In this document: positions 47,001 to 58,500 of the stretch, one piece after another | Numbering within the stretch: the stretch's first letter is position 1 | Layout of the letters: the number at the start of each line of letters is the position of its first letter | Assembly: GCF_001625305.1 (NCBI RefSeq) | Contig: NW_017804664.1 | Location: 1,263,060 to 1,327,059, forward strand | Direction of reading: 5' to 3' | Length of the DNA: 64,000 bases | DNA from: Branchiostoma belcheri | Lineage: Eukaryota; Chordata; Leptocardii; Amphioxiformes; Branchiostomatidae | The notes under the pieces: generated by a model | Databases searched by the model: none | Told to the model about the DNA's origin: nothing | Seen by the model: only the letters and a program-made list of their open reading frames with translations | Program-made: the position numbers and the translations under genes

Positions 47001-50000
47001 TATTATTTTTATTATTACCTCATTCGGAGAAAATGCGTTGAAAACACAATATCACAGTATGTTCTCATTTGGCCTTGTAACTATAACATTTATTCAACAG
47101 TGACGTTTTTAAAGGTAAAGACACATACCCCCAAATTGTTGACGTCTACTGTTCCTCATGTATATATCACAGCTAGTAGAATATTCATGAAGTCTTTTAT
47201 TCAGTTGACGTTTCGGTGACCGTCTGTCACCTACCTCAGGGCAATTCTGGCTGGTTCACATTGTATAGTAGCACACCACTGCTATAGATGCATTCCCAAA
47301 CGTAAAATATGTTTAATATGTAGATAGCACGTCTACAGTAATACATACTGTAGATATGTAAATATTGTACGTTTGGGAATGCATCTATAGCAGCGACACC
47401 TGTGCTGCGTGAAATTCAATGTGAACTATTCAGAATTGCCCTGAGGAAGGTGACAGACGGTCACCGGAACGTCGTCTGAATAAAAGACTTGGTTGTGTAA
47501 AAAGAGTCTCTTTACTCATTATCTTGCTTTGTTTTGCAGGGTGGTCGCCGCCGCCTACTGTTGTCGCAGGCCACATTAGGTGCTTTCGGAGAATGTGTTG
47601 GTGACTCTGTTGGATGCGGTATTTGCTTCGGAGTCGGGGCACTCTCCAACGGTGGTAAGATGGACTTCTCGATTACAATGTGCAATTAAGAGTTGATGTC
47701 TAAATCACGGTTTAAATAAAATTAGTGCTTTCTCTATTTATGTCAAGTACTACAGTTTGATATTGCAAAGAATGACCTTTTGCTCCTAGCCTTTTTAGAC
47801 TGTTCTGTGTATTATAGAATGATTTATGTAGTCTGTACAAAATAGAGAGAATTGAGCTTTATTGATTGATTACATCCATTCGACTTTATACACTAAAGTA
47901 ATACAGACAAAATCATTTTCTAATGAACTTAGACAAACCTCTAATCCTTGAACATGCTTTGTCTTATATTTTTACCATTATAGAGAAACGAGGAGGAATC
48001 GAATTCACGTAGATTATAGCATTAGTACTAGCTTAATCGTGTATATATTTGCATGTCTACAGAAGCAACTCATTCGTACTTAACCCCTTAACCCAGTAGG
48101 TATTTTTGTACGATATAGGTCTTCATTCATTCATTCATTCATTCATTCATTCATTCATTCATTCATTCATTCATTCATTCTTTCATCCATACATTCATTC
48201 ATTTATTCACTCACTCACTCACTCACTCACTTATTCATTCATTCATTCATCCATTCATCCATTCATCCATTCATCCATTCATCCATTCATTATTTGTTGT
48301 ACACAGCTGCAGGTGCGATTGCTTGCATCACGCCCTGCACGCTCAGTATTGGAGGAGCCTGCGGTAATGCTATTGCACTTGGTGTTGGTGAAGCCGTCAA
48401 TGTTCTCAGGAACACGGTGATCTGCACAGAGCTTTTTGCCCAAGGTAAGATTTTGTCTTTCTTTTGATTTATCAAACTAGGTACGTTTCATCTTTGCATT
48501 GTTAAAAATATTTAATTCCTCTGACAGCAGTCAATTGCAACCGAGATTTCTTCGAAATAAAAGCGTAATGCTTGATTGAAACATTAACAAAACAAAATAG
48601 AATTTTTTAGTGGCTGACAGTGCACTGAGCCTTGCCTTTATAGCCAAGCACTTCAGGTCTTACCCAGTCTTCTCCATGAGTGTGCTACCGGGAGAGGTTT
48701 GAACCTGATCTTGGGCCTGAAGCTCCTCCCATACGGGGCCGTTGACATGTAACAAAATCACAGAATGTTTCAACATTTTTTTTTTTTTTTATTTATTCCA
48801 ACATGTAATCACCAGACGTGGTGACGACACACTCAAGTTTCTTCAACTTATATTAATGCCGCCACCAACACAGGGGACAAATACATTGCAGGACAATACT
48901 CATTTACACCTGAGCTAAGTAGGAAAGCCGTGTAAAGTGCCTTTCCCAAGGGCACAAGATCGGTGGCATGTCAGGACTCGAACCCGGGAGTCTTAGTTCC
49001 GAGTCGCGCACTCTGCCGCTACGCCGCACGACCCCATTTCTAAAATGTAGCCTGATCTGCAGACTTCTAGTGGGCCTCATTTGCCTCTACGAGCGAAAAG
49101 CTTCTTTTCGGGGACGGCCTTCTTTAGGAGGGCGAGCTGTATTGTAGTAGTAAAAGTCTGCTGTCAATCGGTGCCCTCAAAGGGGTAGTGTAGCGTGCTC
49201 GACTCGGAACCAAGTCATTTACACGACTTTCCTCACTCAACTTAAGTCCTGTCCTGCATTAGTCCTCTTCGTTGGACATAAAATAGGTTGAAAAACTTGA
49301 ATGTACCGTCATAAAATGTTGGAATAGAAAAAAACTGGAGGGGATTTCTTGCGCGGGCTGTACACCCCACCCACCCCCAACAAACCACAGATCCAGCTGC
49401 TCGTATAGCCCCGACGACCAGAAGTCTTCAAAAGAGGCTATAATAAAAAACATTCGATGGCTCAATCTCCAGTCATGTGGAGTATTTCACTTCAGAAATT
49501 CAAGATAAAACATGACATCGTATTTGACCCTACAGGTCACCTAGACGCCCAGACCTACCTGGCTGATGCCGCCTTTGGTCGCCAGCTGGCTACAGAGTTC
49601 CCACACGTGATGGAGGGGTACCACACCCTGGCCAACCCCATCGTCTGGCTCATGCAGAGGTCCAAGACTGCTACATCCATTGTCAAGGTCTGTTTGTTTA
49701 ATTTTTTATAAAGGAATCTCCATTATTTTGACAATACAATGTCATCCACTACTTGAGTCATGCATCATTCTTACTAATTAGGTCTACTTCTAACTACTTA
49801 CAAACATTGATTTAAATTTACTACTTTTTTTTTCCTTTTCTTTCCTAATCAAGCAATAATACTGTTGGTTTTACAAATTGTGGCATGTATGATGTAAAAG
49901 TCTGTTTGCTGCTAACGCCCCTATAAAAAGAAAATGACTACTTTCTTTGTTGCAAACAGGAAATACATAATGCAATACTCTATGCTATTGCTGAGAATTG

Positions 50001-50875
50001 TATTTCAAGTTGACACTTGTTTCAAACAAATATGAACACAACTATCGAACTGTTACACCCAATCTTTTACATCTTACTGAATGATTCTTTAAAGCTATGT
50101 AGTAATGGTGCCCCAATATTTTTTTGAATATGAGTTTTTAACACTTAGATTATTGGTTGATAACTCTAAAAGTTAAAGGCACGACTATTCCTTTTTTTCT
50201 AAGATGCTATTATATACTTAGTAATCGATGCAGACCAGTTTATTAGTTAGTTTGTATTTCAGTCTGTTTTATTTAAACAGGGTAGAGCTCTCAGTGCTAT
50301 GTAAAAACACTGTTTTTCAGGAATGCCCTGTGACAACAAGTTACACATGAAAACAATGAATTCAACACATTAAACAATACATAAAGTTACAAAACAACCA
50401 AGCGTCAAAACAAAATCGTTATCCGTAAATCGCGCAATGTACATCATGCATATAGTCTGGATATTTTCGTCTGTCTTCCAGAGATACTTGCCGTAGGTTT
50501 CTTTCCCTTTCCGTGACACTAGCACCCATTTCATAGTTCTTCGTACAAAACCTTGCAACTGCGGCTTGGTTCTATTTTAGATACAGTTTCTCACATTTTC
50601 CTCTGTATGTTTTAATCATTTCCCTCCGTATATGTTTCCAGACCTTCGCCCTCCCCTGGGCCCGACACATGAGCTATCTACAGGACATGGTGGATGAAGG
50701 GGACGAGTTTGGGGCTGTTATCATGGAGATAGGGATGGTCCTGAGTGGTGCAGTGGGGAGGGTCACGTGGGCAGCAAGGGCTGTCATGGCACTACAAAAT
50801 GCCATCCTTATCCCTATCCTCATTGCCATAGTTACCAATGTAGCACGCTTTGCTATGCTCAAGAACAAAGCATGA
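44002..50875 (+). CDS. Membrane-anchored protein with bacterial-style periplasmic binding protein domain (7 exons)
   Basis: The exons are 44002-44143, 44571-45895, 46324-46554, 47540-47654, 48307-48444, 49536-49687 and 50642-50875. All borders are GT-AG with matching phases, giving about 778 residues. The ATG at 44002 has a good context (A at -3, G at +4); an in-frame ATG at 43993 is an alternative. Residues 18-41 are a hydrophobic helix after a basic segment (RALRLRYRS), suggesting type II topology. Residues 48 to about 430 form a type I periplasmic-binding-protein fold. The Cys/Gly-rich and C-terminal parts are unrecognised. The ligand is unknown. The product could be a receptor or binding protein, and I know no named animal gene of this architecture. 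Confidence 0.82.
44571..45895 (+). CDS. Exon 2: type I periplasmic binding protein (Leu/Ile/Val-BP-like) domain
   Basis: This single 1,325-nt exon codes residues 48-489. It begins with EEIVRIGLLFSTDDNSAEG, the first beta strand and ligand loop of the fold. It continues with LFVGPDTSSHAVRVAEWA and VVFISPRATSERLANATN, which match the signature loops of bacterial amino-acid-binding proteins of ABC transporters (GP.TS..A and SP.ATS). VEDIYATDLVQRI, LFVSYSEARYILEAA and YAPLAYDAVNLFYDS follow in the order expected for both lobes. The same fold occurs in animal natriuretic-peptide and glutamate receptors, but this wording is closer to the bacterial group. A Met/Ser-rich linker (SSDMMSMSAVMSAAMSS) ends the exon. 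The exon is visibly more GC-rich than its flanks. Confidence 0.8.
45950..46255 (+). mobile_element. CR1-like LINE extreme 3' end
   Basis: The plus strand codes FFPRTIAEWNSLSPSTVGAL then SIDSFKQCLELE, the conserved last residues of CR1-type ORF2. It ends with (tatacagatacagat) repeats. It lies in intron 2 of the binding-protein gene. Confidence 0.7.
46324..46554 (+). CDS. Exon 3: short beta-rich segment with two cysteine pairs
   Basis: These 77 codons (phase 0-0) run from FSVNATDPATYMPVE through MSCDKPEGPVTLDVLCPP to GDSMECVQTITYPVSDQ. Three cysteines and alternating hydrophobics suggest a small beta domain after the binding domain. I do not recognise the family. Confidence 0.75.
46620..46940 (-). 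mobile_element. Penelope-like element fragment
   Basis: The minus strand codes HIHIESPGHFVSLDTVRILD and then [20 protein letters not shown], the GIY-YIG tail. It is followed at 46640-46715 by the tcttcctcagtagactgacc motif shared with the 10.6 and 54.3 kb elements. It lies in intron 3 of the binding-protein gene. Confidence 0.72.
47206..47238 (-). ncRNA. Hammerhead-like motif, altered core
   Basis: The minus strand reads CTGAGGT, stem GGTGAC/GTCACC with loop AGACG, then GAAAC. The last core A of CTGANGA is T here. Confidence 0.3.
47441..47472 (+). ncRNA. Hammerhead-like motif, altered core
   Basis: The plus strand reads CTGAGGA, stem GGTGAC/GTCACC with loop AGACG, then GGAAC. The CTGANGA half is intact and GAAA has become GGAA. 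Confidence 0.35.
47540..48444 (+). CDS. Exons 4-5: Gly/Ala/Cys-rich hydrophobic segment
   Basis: The exons are 47540-47654 and 48307-48444. After a basic start (GGRRRLLLSQ) the segment has eight cysteines set in Gly/Ala/Ile-rich context (FGECVGDSVGCGICFGVG, then IACITPCTLSIGGACG). Short hydrophobic helices with regularly spaced cysteines resemble compact disulfide-stabilised helical peptides, including some prokaryotic small secreted peptides. I do not claim homology. Part of it could lie in or on the membrane. Confidence 0.72.
48120..48295. repeat. (ATTC)n / (CATC)n microsatellite
   Basis: Long tetranucleotide tract shifting from attc to actc to catc units, ending about 12 bases before the acceptor of exon 5 (48305-48306) of the binding-protein gene. 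Confidence 0.95.
48780..49035 (-). mobile_element. tRNA-derived SINE
   Basis: On the minus strand it begins ggggtcgtgcggcgtagcgg (A-box region), has gttcgagtcctgacatgcc (B-box) and ends with a aaatgttggaataaa-type tail. Intron 5 of the binding-protein gene. Confidence 0.78.
49163..49335 (+). mobile_element. tRNA-derived SINE, internally deleted
   Basis: ggggtagtgtagcgtgctcg opens the A-box side. The B-box part is missing, and acacgactttcctcactc and the aaatgttggaatagaaaaaa tail follow. Confidence 0.65.
49536..50875 (+). CDS. Exons 6-7: unrecognised C-terminal domain with terminal hydrophobic helix
   Basis: The exons are 49536-49687 and 50642-50875 (stop TGA 50873-50875). The segment is helical in character (TYLADAAFGRQLATEFPHV, ANPIVWLMQRSKTA, LPWARHMSYLQDMVDEGDE). 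It ends in a hydrophobic stretch of about 20 residues (NAILIPILIAIVTNVARF) and KNKA. The last helix could be a second membrane span. The spacing of small and aromatic residues recalls C-terminal helical domains of some bacterial surface proteins, but I cannot name a family. Confidence 0.72.
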
Positions 50876-50946
50876 GATGATAAGAGAACCTCGGGGTGTG
50901 TTGAGGTAAACCCCGGACCAAGATCCATCTTAATTAGCCTTTGTAG

Positions 50947-51116
50947 CGGTGTACAGAAAGTGCGAAATGGAACGAAATGGGACGAAATGAAACGAAATAT
51001 GTATGAAGTACGTTGGAACGGCGACGTTAGTGTCCGCTCGACGTCCTAACGGCAACGTTAAGTTTGATGGTATTCTTTTCGTTCCATTTCGTTCCATTTC
51101 GCACTTTCTGGGGTCC
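50947..51116. mobile_element. MITE with 9-bp target-site duplication in the 3' region of the binding-protein gene
   Basis: cagaaagtgcgaaatggaac and gttccatttcgcactttctg are inverted ends. cctttgtag occurs on both outer sides (50938-50946 and 51117-51125). It lies 70 bases after the stop codon, so it is probably transcribed in the 3' UTR. Confidence 0.78.
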
Positions 51117-51824
51117 CCTTTGTAGTATCAGATTTATCTTACTAATGCTCATATATTCATTAATAGATCTTCTTGAAAGACACAGCTATATATATATTTC
51201 TGATGAAAGAGTGTGTATCAGTTTAGTGTGTAAAGGAGTTTTTAACGTAGGAAATGTATTTGTTGACACTGTTGATTTGTGCAAATCATAGCTGCAAAAT
51301 TTGACGCTTTCGTTTTATGAACGTTGTATAACAGCGATTCAAATTTGCAACATTTACAACTGATCCGTAATTCTTGAAAAAAAAAAAAACACGCCGCCTA
51401 GGTTCAAGGTAGATTGGCTTCAAATCGGACGATTTTAACAAGTCACAAAAATATATTTTTTTCTGTATACACTTGATCGTTATAATTTCCCATGCTATAT
51501 TAAAATATAACAATAATTTAACATTGTATCGTATACCACACAGTAATTGAAGCGACGCCCCCGCCTTTTACATATTTATATGCAGTTACAATCATGCTTA
51601 AACGAATTTTAAGGCAAACAAATAAAATAAAACAGATAAACAACTAAACCACAAATCGTGCGTGTGAAAGATTTTACTTCTTTGTCTTTTCTTTTCATTA
51701 AAGTAGGTAGAAAAACAAGAGCTTATTTAAAGTTCCTGACTTATTAGAGAAATCGCTTCACCTACTCTGGTGACATATATGTTTAAGAATATGTGTATGT
51801 AACTAACTCTTAATGTACAAATTG

Positions 51825-51830
51825 AATAAA
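51825..51830 (+). promoter_or_regulatory. Candidate poly(A) signal for the binding-protein gene
   Basis: AATAAA lies about 950 bases after the stop codon at 50875. Other AATAAA-like sites occur near 51620. Which one is used is not visible. Confidence 0.35.
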
Positions 51831-52065
51831 GTCTGACAGTGTATAAGATGGGTTTCGGCATTCATACCAAATTTCAGGTCATTCGGCCCATTAAGGAAGA
51901 AATTCAATCAATTCAACGAAATGACAGGAAAAGAAGGAAAAACATGACTACCTATACATATGGTGTGCAATAATATAACAAACAAAAATTTAGTCCAAAA
52001 CGAGCTCAGGATTTTCTGTAACTATGTTAAGGAAAAAATGTTGTGTACGTACTTTTTTAAAAGCT

Positions 52066-52275
52066 TATCAACCTTTTCCAGCTCCATGATCTGACACCTG
52101 AGAGATGAAACACTGTACAACCAGTTTACCAACATTAATATTGAAAATTCCCAATATATATTTTAGGACTATTTCAAACGAAAATGTAAACCTTTTCTAG
52201 CTCCATGATCTTGACACCTGAGATATGAAACATTGTACAACGGGTTTACCAACATTAACATTGAAAATTTAAGTC
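52066..52275. repeat. Tandem duplication, unit about 120 bp
   Basis: ccttttccagctccatgatc ... accaacattaatattgaaaa is repeated once with a few differences (second copy near 52190-52270). Confidence 0.85.
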
Positions 52276-52583
52276 TTCTTATGTAAGTTTTACTTCCTTA
52301 GACTGTATTGTATTACTCGGATGAACTTGGATCACTAGCCAAATCACCACATATCTATTCTAAATGATGTTCAGTCGTTTTATACCCTGAACAATTATAG
52401 CTTCTTGGTTACACAAAAAAGTCAAACTCACTCACAGAAAAAACAAACAAACAAACAAACAAAAAACAAACTTAAGGCTCTTAAATCACAACCTTTGTGG
52501 CCTATGTGATCATAGTCATGATACGACTGACTAAGGTGTGTTTGCTGCCAAGCTTGTTGCAGGCCCAGCCAATGGGAGGGCTT

Positions 52584-55500
52584 CTAGATTGACGTAATTA
52601 GACCGCAAACCAATGATAACGCCAGTATGAAATGGCTGGAGCACGACGGCCCGCCGTTACCACCAGAGCCAACACGTGTGACATTCTTTCCCAGCAGCCT
52701 CGGCACCTCCTCGTTCCAAAACGTCATCAGGTCCTCCCGAAGTTTGACGTCAGCAGATGACGTCACGTCCAGCTGGAGGTACGACTGAGATGACGTCACG
52801 TAGCGTGGCCAGGAAACCATGTTGCGCATGCGTGCTGATCCGGTTGAGTCGTTTGGATCTCTGCAAGGTTGCCCAAGATTATTTATTAGGTTAGCAGAAA
52901 TTAAACCAAGGCAAGAACTTAATGATCTTGGGGTCGTTTGGCGTAGCAGCAGAGTGCTCGACTCGGAACAAAGAGGTCGAGGTTCGAGTCCTGACATGCC
53001 ACTGATCTGGTGCCCTTGGGAAAGGCACTTTACACGACTTTCCTCATTTACTAGTACCTCAATTGAAAATGGGTATTGCAGTTTCCTGTATTTGTACTCT
53101 GTGTTGGTGGCGGCATTAAATAAGTTGATGTAACTTGAGTGTGCCGTCACCATGTTTAGTCATGAAATGTTGGAATAAAAAAAATGATTGACATTTCTTG
53201 CAATCTACAATTATACGTTTTAACAAGTGAGTATCTCTTTGTCTTATCAGCCCTGGTCACGGGTTAACTGTTTTTACTCAATTGCAAAATATTGCAATTG
53301 TCATGTAAGTAGTTCCACACTTTCTTTCAACTTTCTATGTTGTAACTGTGTAAAGACGACTGTTGTAACCTTACAACATTACGCAATTCAGGGAAGGCAT
53401 AATTATTCTACGACCAATGTATGTTTGTTTAAATCCCAAACCAGAACCTTCTGGTGTAGACGGGAAGTTCGTTAGTAGTTGATTCGTATTTAGGAGTTGG
53501 TCGGACGTAGTCGGCAGTCAAACCCATATTTATCTCAAATTTAACTCCATTTGTACCGAAAGGGCAAAGGAGGGCGTGGCCTCTTTAGTTACCAGGTTAC
53601 TCCCCAGCTTTCTTTTAAATATTCGAACATCTAATCACAAGACGTGGTGACGGTACACTCAAGTTTTTTCAACTCAAGTTCTTTGATAATAATGCCGCCA
53701 CCAACCTAGGGGGCAATACAATACTCATTCTAACCTTAGCGAAGTGTAGGAATTCGTGCAAAGTGCCTTTCCCATGGTCACAATATATCGGTGGCATGTC
53801 AGGACTCGAACCTTGGACCTCTTGGTTCCGAGTCGAGCACTCTGTCGCTACGCCATACGACCCCACAACTTCGTTGAAAGTTTCGAATTGTTCAGAGAGA
53901 CTTTAAAGAAAAAAAGAGAGATGGTGGTACATACTGAAGATGGTACCCAGGTTAAATCCACGTACCCGTTGGTTGCGAAGTTTACCCAGTAAGCCATCAT
54001 GTCCAGACTCAGGTCCCGTTCCTCCTGGGTGAAGTTGTACTTCCAGGAGGTCCCAGTGTCGTCACGCAGGAGCGGGATGCCGAAGGTGTAGAACACGTCG
54101 TCTCCGTGGTCCGCCATGATGTAGGACGGACGCCAGGAGAACGCGTTTGAATCCTGCTGGAACTCGTACTGATAAACTCGGCCGTGCTCTGTGTAGGGAT
54201 AAACAAACCTCATGTAGTGTCACGAAAGTTCATCTGTGTTGGCAGTTACATGTTTAAAGTTGAAACTTTTGGTCAAACACAACAAATTCTCTCACCTAGA
54301 GCTTTCGACCAGTCACTCTGGTCTTCCTCAGTAGACTGACCCTGTGAAGCTTGTCAAGTGCTTTCTTTGAAGTGTGACGTCAACACTGGGTCAAAGGTCA
54401 ACACTGGGACAGAGAGGTGAAGGAAGCCATTTACATCAGGGCCCATCGACCTACATTGAACCGCGACGGGGGCCGACATCGTCTACCAGATACCTTTGAC
54501 CCAGTATTGACGTCACACTTCAAAGAAGCCACGTGACAAGCTTCACTAGGTCAGTCTACTGAGGAAGACCAGAGTGACTGGTCGAAAGCTCTAGGTGAGA
54601 GAATTTTTGTGTTGGACCAAAAGTTTCAACTTTAAACAAACCTTATGTAGCATTTTATTAGCCTCAATCAGGCTTGGATTGGATTTGGATTTTTTGATTT
54701 ATTGAAATTGCAACAGTACAATACACGGCGGACACAGGTAGCTGTTGCTGGTGTTGTGCCCCACACATAGAATCAAGTGCTAGACAGACAATACTCATTT
54801 TCACTTGATTTGAGTGAGGAAAGTCCTGTAAAGAGTTTTTCCAAAGGGCACAGGATCGGTGGCATATCAGGACTTGAACCCGGGACCTTAAGGTTCGGAG
54901 TCGAGCACGCTGCCACTACGCCACATAACCCCAAGGCTTCGGAGGGGTTAAAGGGTAGAGATAGTTCAAACAGATTAATAACAGGGCATCAGGAGTAAAT
55001 GAGTACGAAGAAGCAAACTCTACACACTACCCTTCTTCTTGCCCTTTTAAGTATGTTAGGGTTCATAATGCGCAAAATGGAAACATTATGGGTAAAGGTT
55101 GAGAAACAAGTATTTGAAATCAAAAAGAAAGATACAAAAGCAAGAAGTTCTGCCGCAGTACAAAAACCCAAATTCCACCTTGACCAACACCTAATCCACC
55201 TATGAAATACCGTGTCAACATCATATTCATCCAGCAATGTCTTTTTAAGTTGTGCACACATTTTTCGGTAAGACAGACACAGACAAACAAACGTGAGGAC
55301 ACACAGGCAAACACACAGGCCACAAACATCCCCCTTCCCTCTTCATGGAGGTGAAAAACAACATCTAGAAATGCATTTGCAGCTTTTACAGAGTGTTTTG
55401 TTGCTCATTGGAGGATCTTTTCTAACCTATCCTAGGCTTTTCTAATAAGCTAGGCCCTGACCTCCGCGGTACTGGTAAGCGAGCAGCTCATCAGTCGGAT

Positions 55501-58500
55501 ATTATATCATTTAAACATAAACTACTGAAGGCCACCTACAACAGATTACAGTCTTGACCTGCCATGTACTTGGACCACTTCTTGTGGGTTTAGTTCTTGT
55601 ACTACTTCTAGACCGCACTAAGTCTTATTTTATCAACAGAATATATTATAACTACTTATTAGATATACATGTATTTGAATTATGCTTAACCTTTTATATT
55701 GATGTATTTTTTACTTGTTATTGACGATGTAAATTTTGATGTTGTATATGATGTTGTATATGTGTCTTTGTATGGGGGAGGGCAATTTGTAAAGGTGCGT
55801 ATGCACCTGTTTTGCCCTCCCTTTCACTTTGTGAAAAATTATAATAAATAAATAAATAAATAAACAAATAAACAAAACCTGCTGCGGCCTGAGCCATCAG
55901 AACGGTCGGAGCAGCGAACACGGAGTCGGTGCCCTGTTGGAGGAATTGGAACCCTAGGTAGATGTTGTCGTCCCACTTGCCCGGGTCCACATACTGGTCT
56001 GTCACAGGCTGAACGAGCACATCCACCGTCCCACCCTGGAGGTTAGATTTTGATTTGATTTGATTTATTAGGCTGATAACACATATGTATGCAGCCAGGA
56101 CTGCCCAACTAGCCGGAGGCTATTATAAAGGGCTAGCCCTCACAACAAGAACATAAACAATTCGGAACAGTTAACAGTGTCAGTTACACTTCAGATAAAC
56201 ATACTATTACATAACAGATGTTGCGGCGAGGTTAGATGAACAAATAACCCGCAAAAAAATAAAACAAGAAAGGTGACCTAATCCAATGCTAATGCCTCGA
56301 ATAGAAAGTTTTATTTAATGGACCGAGGTTGTCTTTTTTTTTTGGACTATTACAACAGTCCAGTGCTACCTTGAGTGTATTTCCGCGTAATGGATCGTAT
56401 GTATTCCGTAAAAATTCGAATGAATTCCGTAAAATTCTGTGCAGGAAGCGTTGAAAACCGCCATTGGCAATATACTACCCCTGGATAAATAAATAAAAAT
56501 GAAATGGAAAATGAAAATTCGTATATATTCCTCACAATTCGTCTGGATTCCGCAAAATTCGTATAAATTCTGTGAAATTCATATGAATTCCGTAACATTC
56601 CTATGAATTCTTTTGGCACCCCTGTTTATAGAAGTTTTTTTGCAAATTCATGCCCGGGGGGCTAATTGCATACATACATACATACAAACATAAAACAACA
56701 ATGAAACGTAGTATAAAATAACTAAAATCTACATCATAAAAGGTAGTTGTCTAGAGCTACAGCTATGTCTAAAACTATGTCTAAGGGGTTTGACTTCTCT
56801 GTTTTAGACCATGGAAGACGTAATGTCCCACCTTTATAAGACTAGTGGGTTTTGGGAGGTTAAAAGAAGAATAGTTTTTTCTTGGTCTGTAAGTTTAGTA
56901 AAATTGGGGTAAATTGTAGAAGTTTGAATAGTTAACTCATTTCGAGCGTTGCTATGAAAGGAACAATTTGAGATAAAGTGTATTTCGTCTTCCACAGCCT
57001 TTGCATTACAATATTTACAAGTTCTTTCACATACAGGTAGCCTTCTATACAATATAGGTAAATAGCTTTATATAAGGTAAATAGGATCAAGCCCCTTACT
57101 TACCACGTACTGAGCGGTAATACGGCGTAAACTGAATGGCAATTGCAATTGGAATTCCTGTCTGGTCAACCCATCGTCATCCACAAAGGCAGTTTCGTTA
57201 TTGACGGTGCCCAGGAGATAGTCAATATTGTTGATATCCTTCCTGAACATCAGGTCCTGTGTAAGACACGTTGTAAATGTATAGTAAGGCAACACCGGCT
57301 TAATTTTATGGATGACATCCTCTAAAGACCGGTGCGCGCGGGCGAATAAAAAAATTCTGGCCCAAAATAAAAATGCTACTTAACCACAGGAATACAAAGC
57401 TGGTATTGTGAATTCGCGGCAGTACTTAGCGAATAGCGACGTATACGACAAGCCGAATTTATGAATCGGTACTGTACTGAGTTCTTGAGTTATGAAGCAT
57501 CGGTAGCCTGGGCGCCCGGCTCCGTACTGTCGCTAACTACCATGGACTGCCTAGGCCTAGAGCCAGGCCAGAGCTTCGACGTAATTTTTTTTTAGAACAA
57601 GCGAAAATCAATGCGCGCGCGGATGTCATCCATAAAATTAAATCGGTGTGGCCTAAATGTCGATCAAAATAAGACACAGAACGTAGAATTCAACACTCAC
57701 AACCTAATATACTCTTATCGAGGGTATATGTAGTGGCATGACTGGGTTAAGGTTTTCTATATGCCTGTAGGTGTTGTAAGGGATACTACGTATACTAAAC
57801 TTCGATCAGTTTCAAATAAAGAAGAACAAACTCAAGAATATGAATAAATGATTGATTGGATAAATGGGGGGTCGTTCTGTAACGATACCTTTAAGCAAGA
57901 GGCTGAGTTTTATTTTTCAAACTTTTGTTGGATACAAACACGGCAAATGTAATATAGTAAACGTCTTGATTGAAGATGGAATTCGTGTACAGTATCGAAA
58001 GCTAATGAATTTAAGTAAATTTGCAACATTTATGTCAAATACATTAACCGGAACTATATGCTCCTTCTGGATAGTTGACACGATTTTGGTAACCGACGAG
58101 CGACCGAAAAACATTGATTATTGGAAAACCTTGGAGACCACCAAAAGTTCATTGAAAGCCCAACGGTCACAATTTATTTATGACGATTTACCACATTTGT
58201 GGAAGGATTGACATAACAGGTGACTATCACCTTTTCAAAGATGTCAAACCTAATTCCAGGATGTAATGTTTGAACCACTCACACCGGGAAGGTCCCCTAC
58301 TCTTTTCGATAAGTGTGGTGGGTTCTTTAACGTGCGTGGGGTGTGGCTCTCCCAAACACGGGACCTCCATTTAACGTCCAATCCGAGGGACGTCCCTAAC
58401 CGAAGCTAGGTACTCATTTTCACCTGAGTGAAGTAAGGAAAGTCGTGTAAAGTACTTTTCCTAAGGGTACAACGTCGCGGCGCATGTTCGGACTTGTTCG

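Larger units (their letters stand above)
47190..47490. mobile_element. Palindromic element with two hammerhead-like motifs in opposite orientation
   Basis: The left half (gacgtttcggtgaccgtctg at 47207-47226) and right half (cagacggtcaccggaacgtc at 47454-47473) are inverted copies. Inner inverted copies of ctatagatgcattcccaaac surround a centre at about 47335. It lies in intron 3 of the binding-protein gene. Confidence 0.75.

Noticed and set aside
48106..48420. Ser/His/Phe-repeat frame
   Set aside because: It is the microsatellite read through into exon 5 in a different frame.
52928..53000. Genuine tRNA gene
   Set aside because: Only A- and B-box-like parts are present, the cloverleaf is not complete, and it is the head of a dispersed SINE with a shared tail.
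57864..58211. Plus-strand 115-codon frame as a nested gene
   Set aside because: It has no motif, runs into a SINE and has no splice or start context worth noting.
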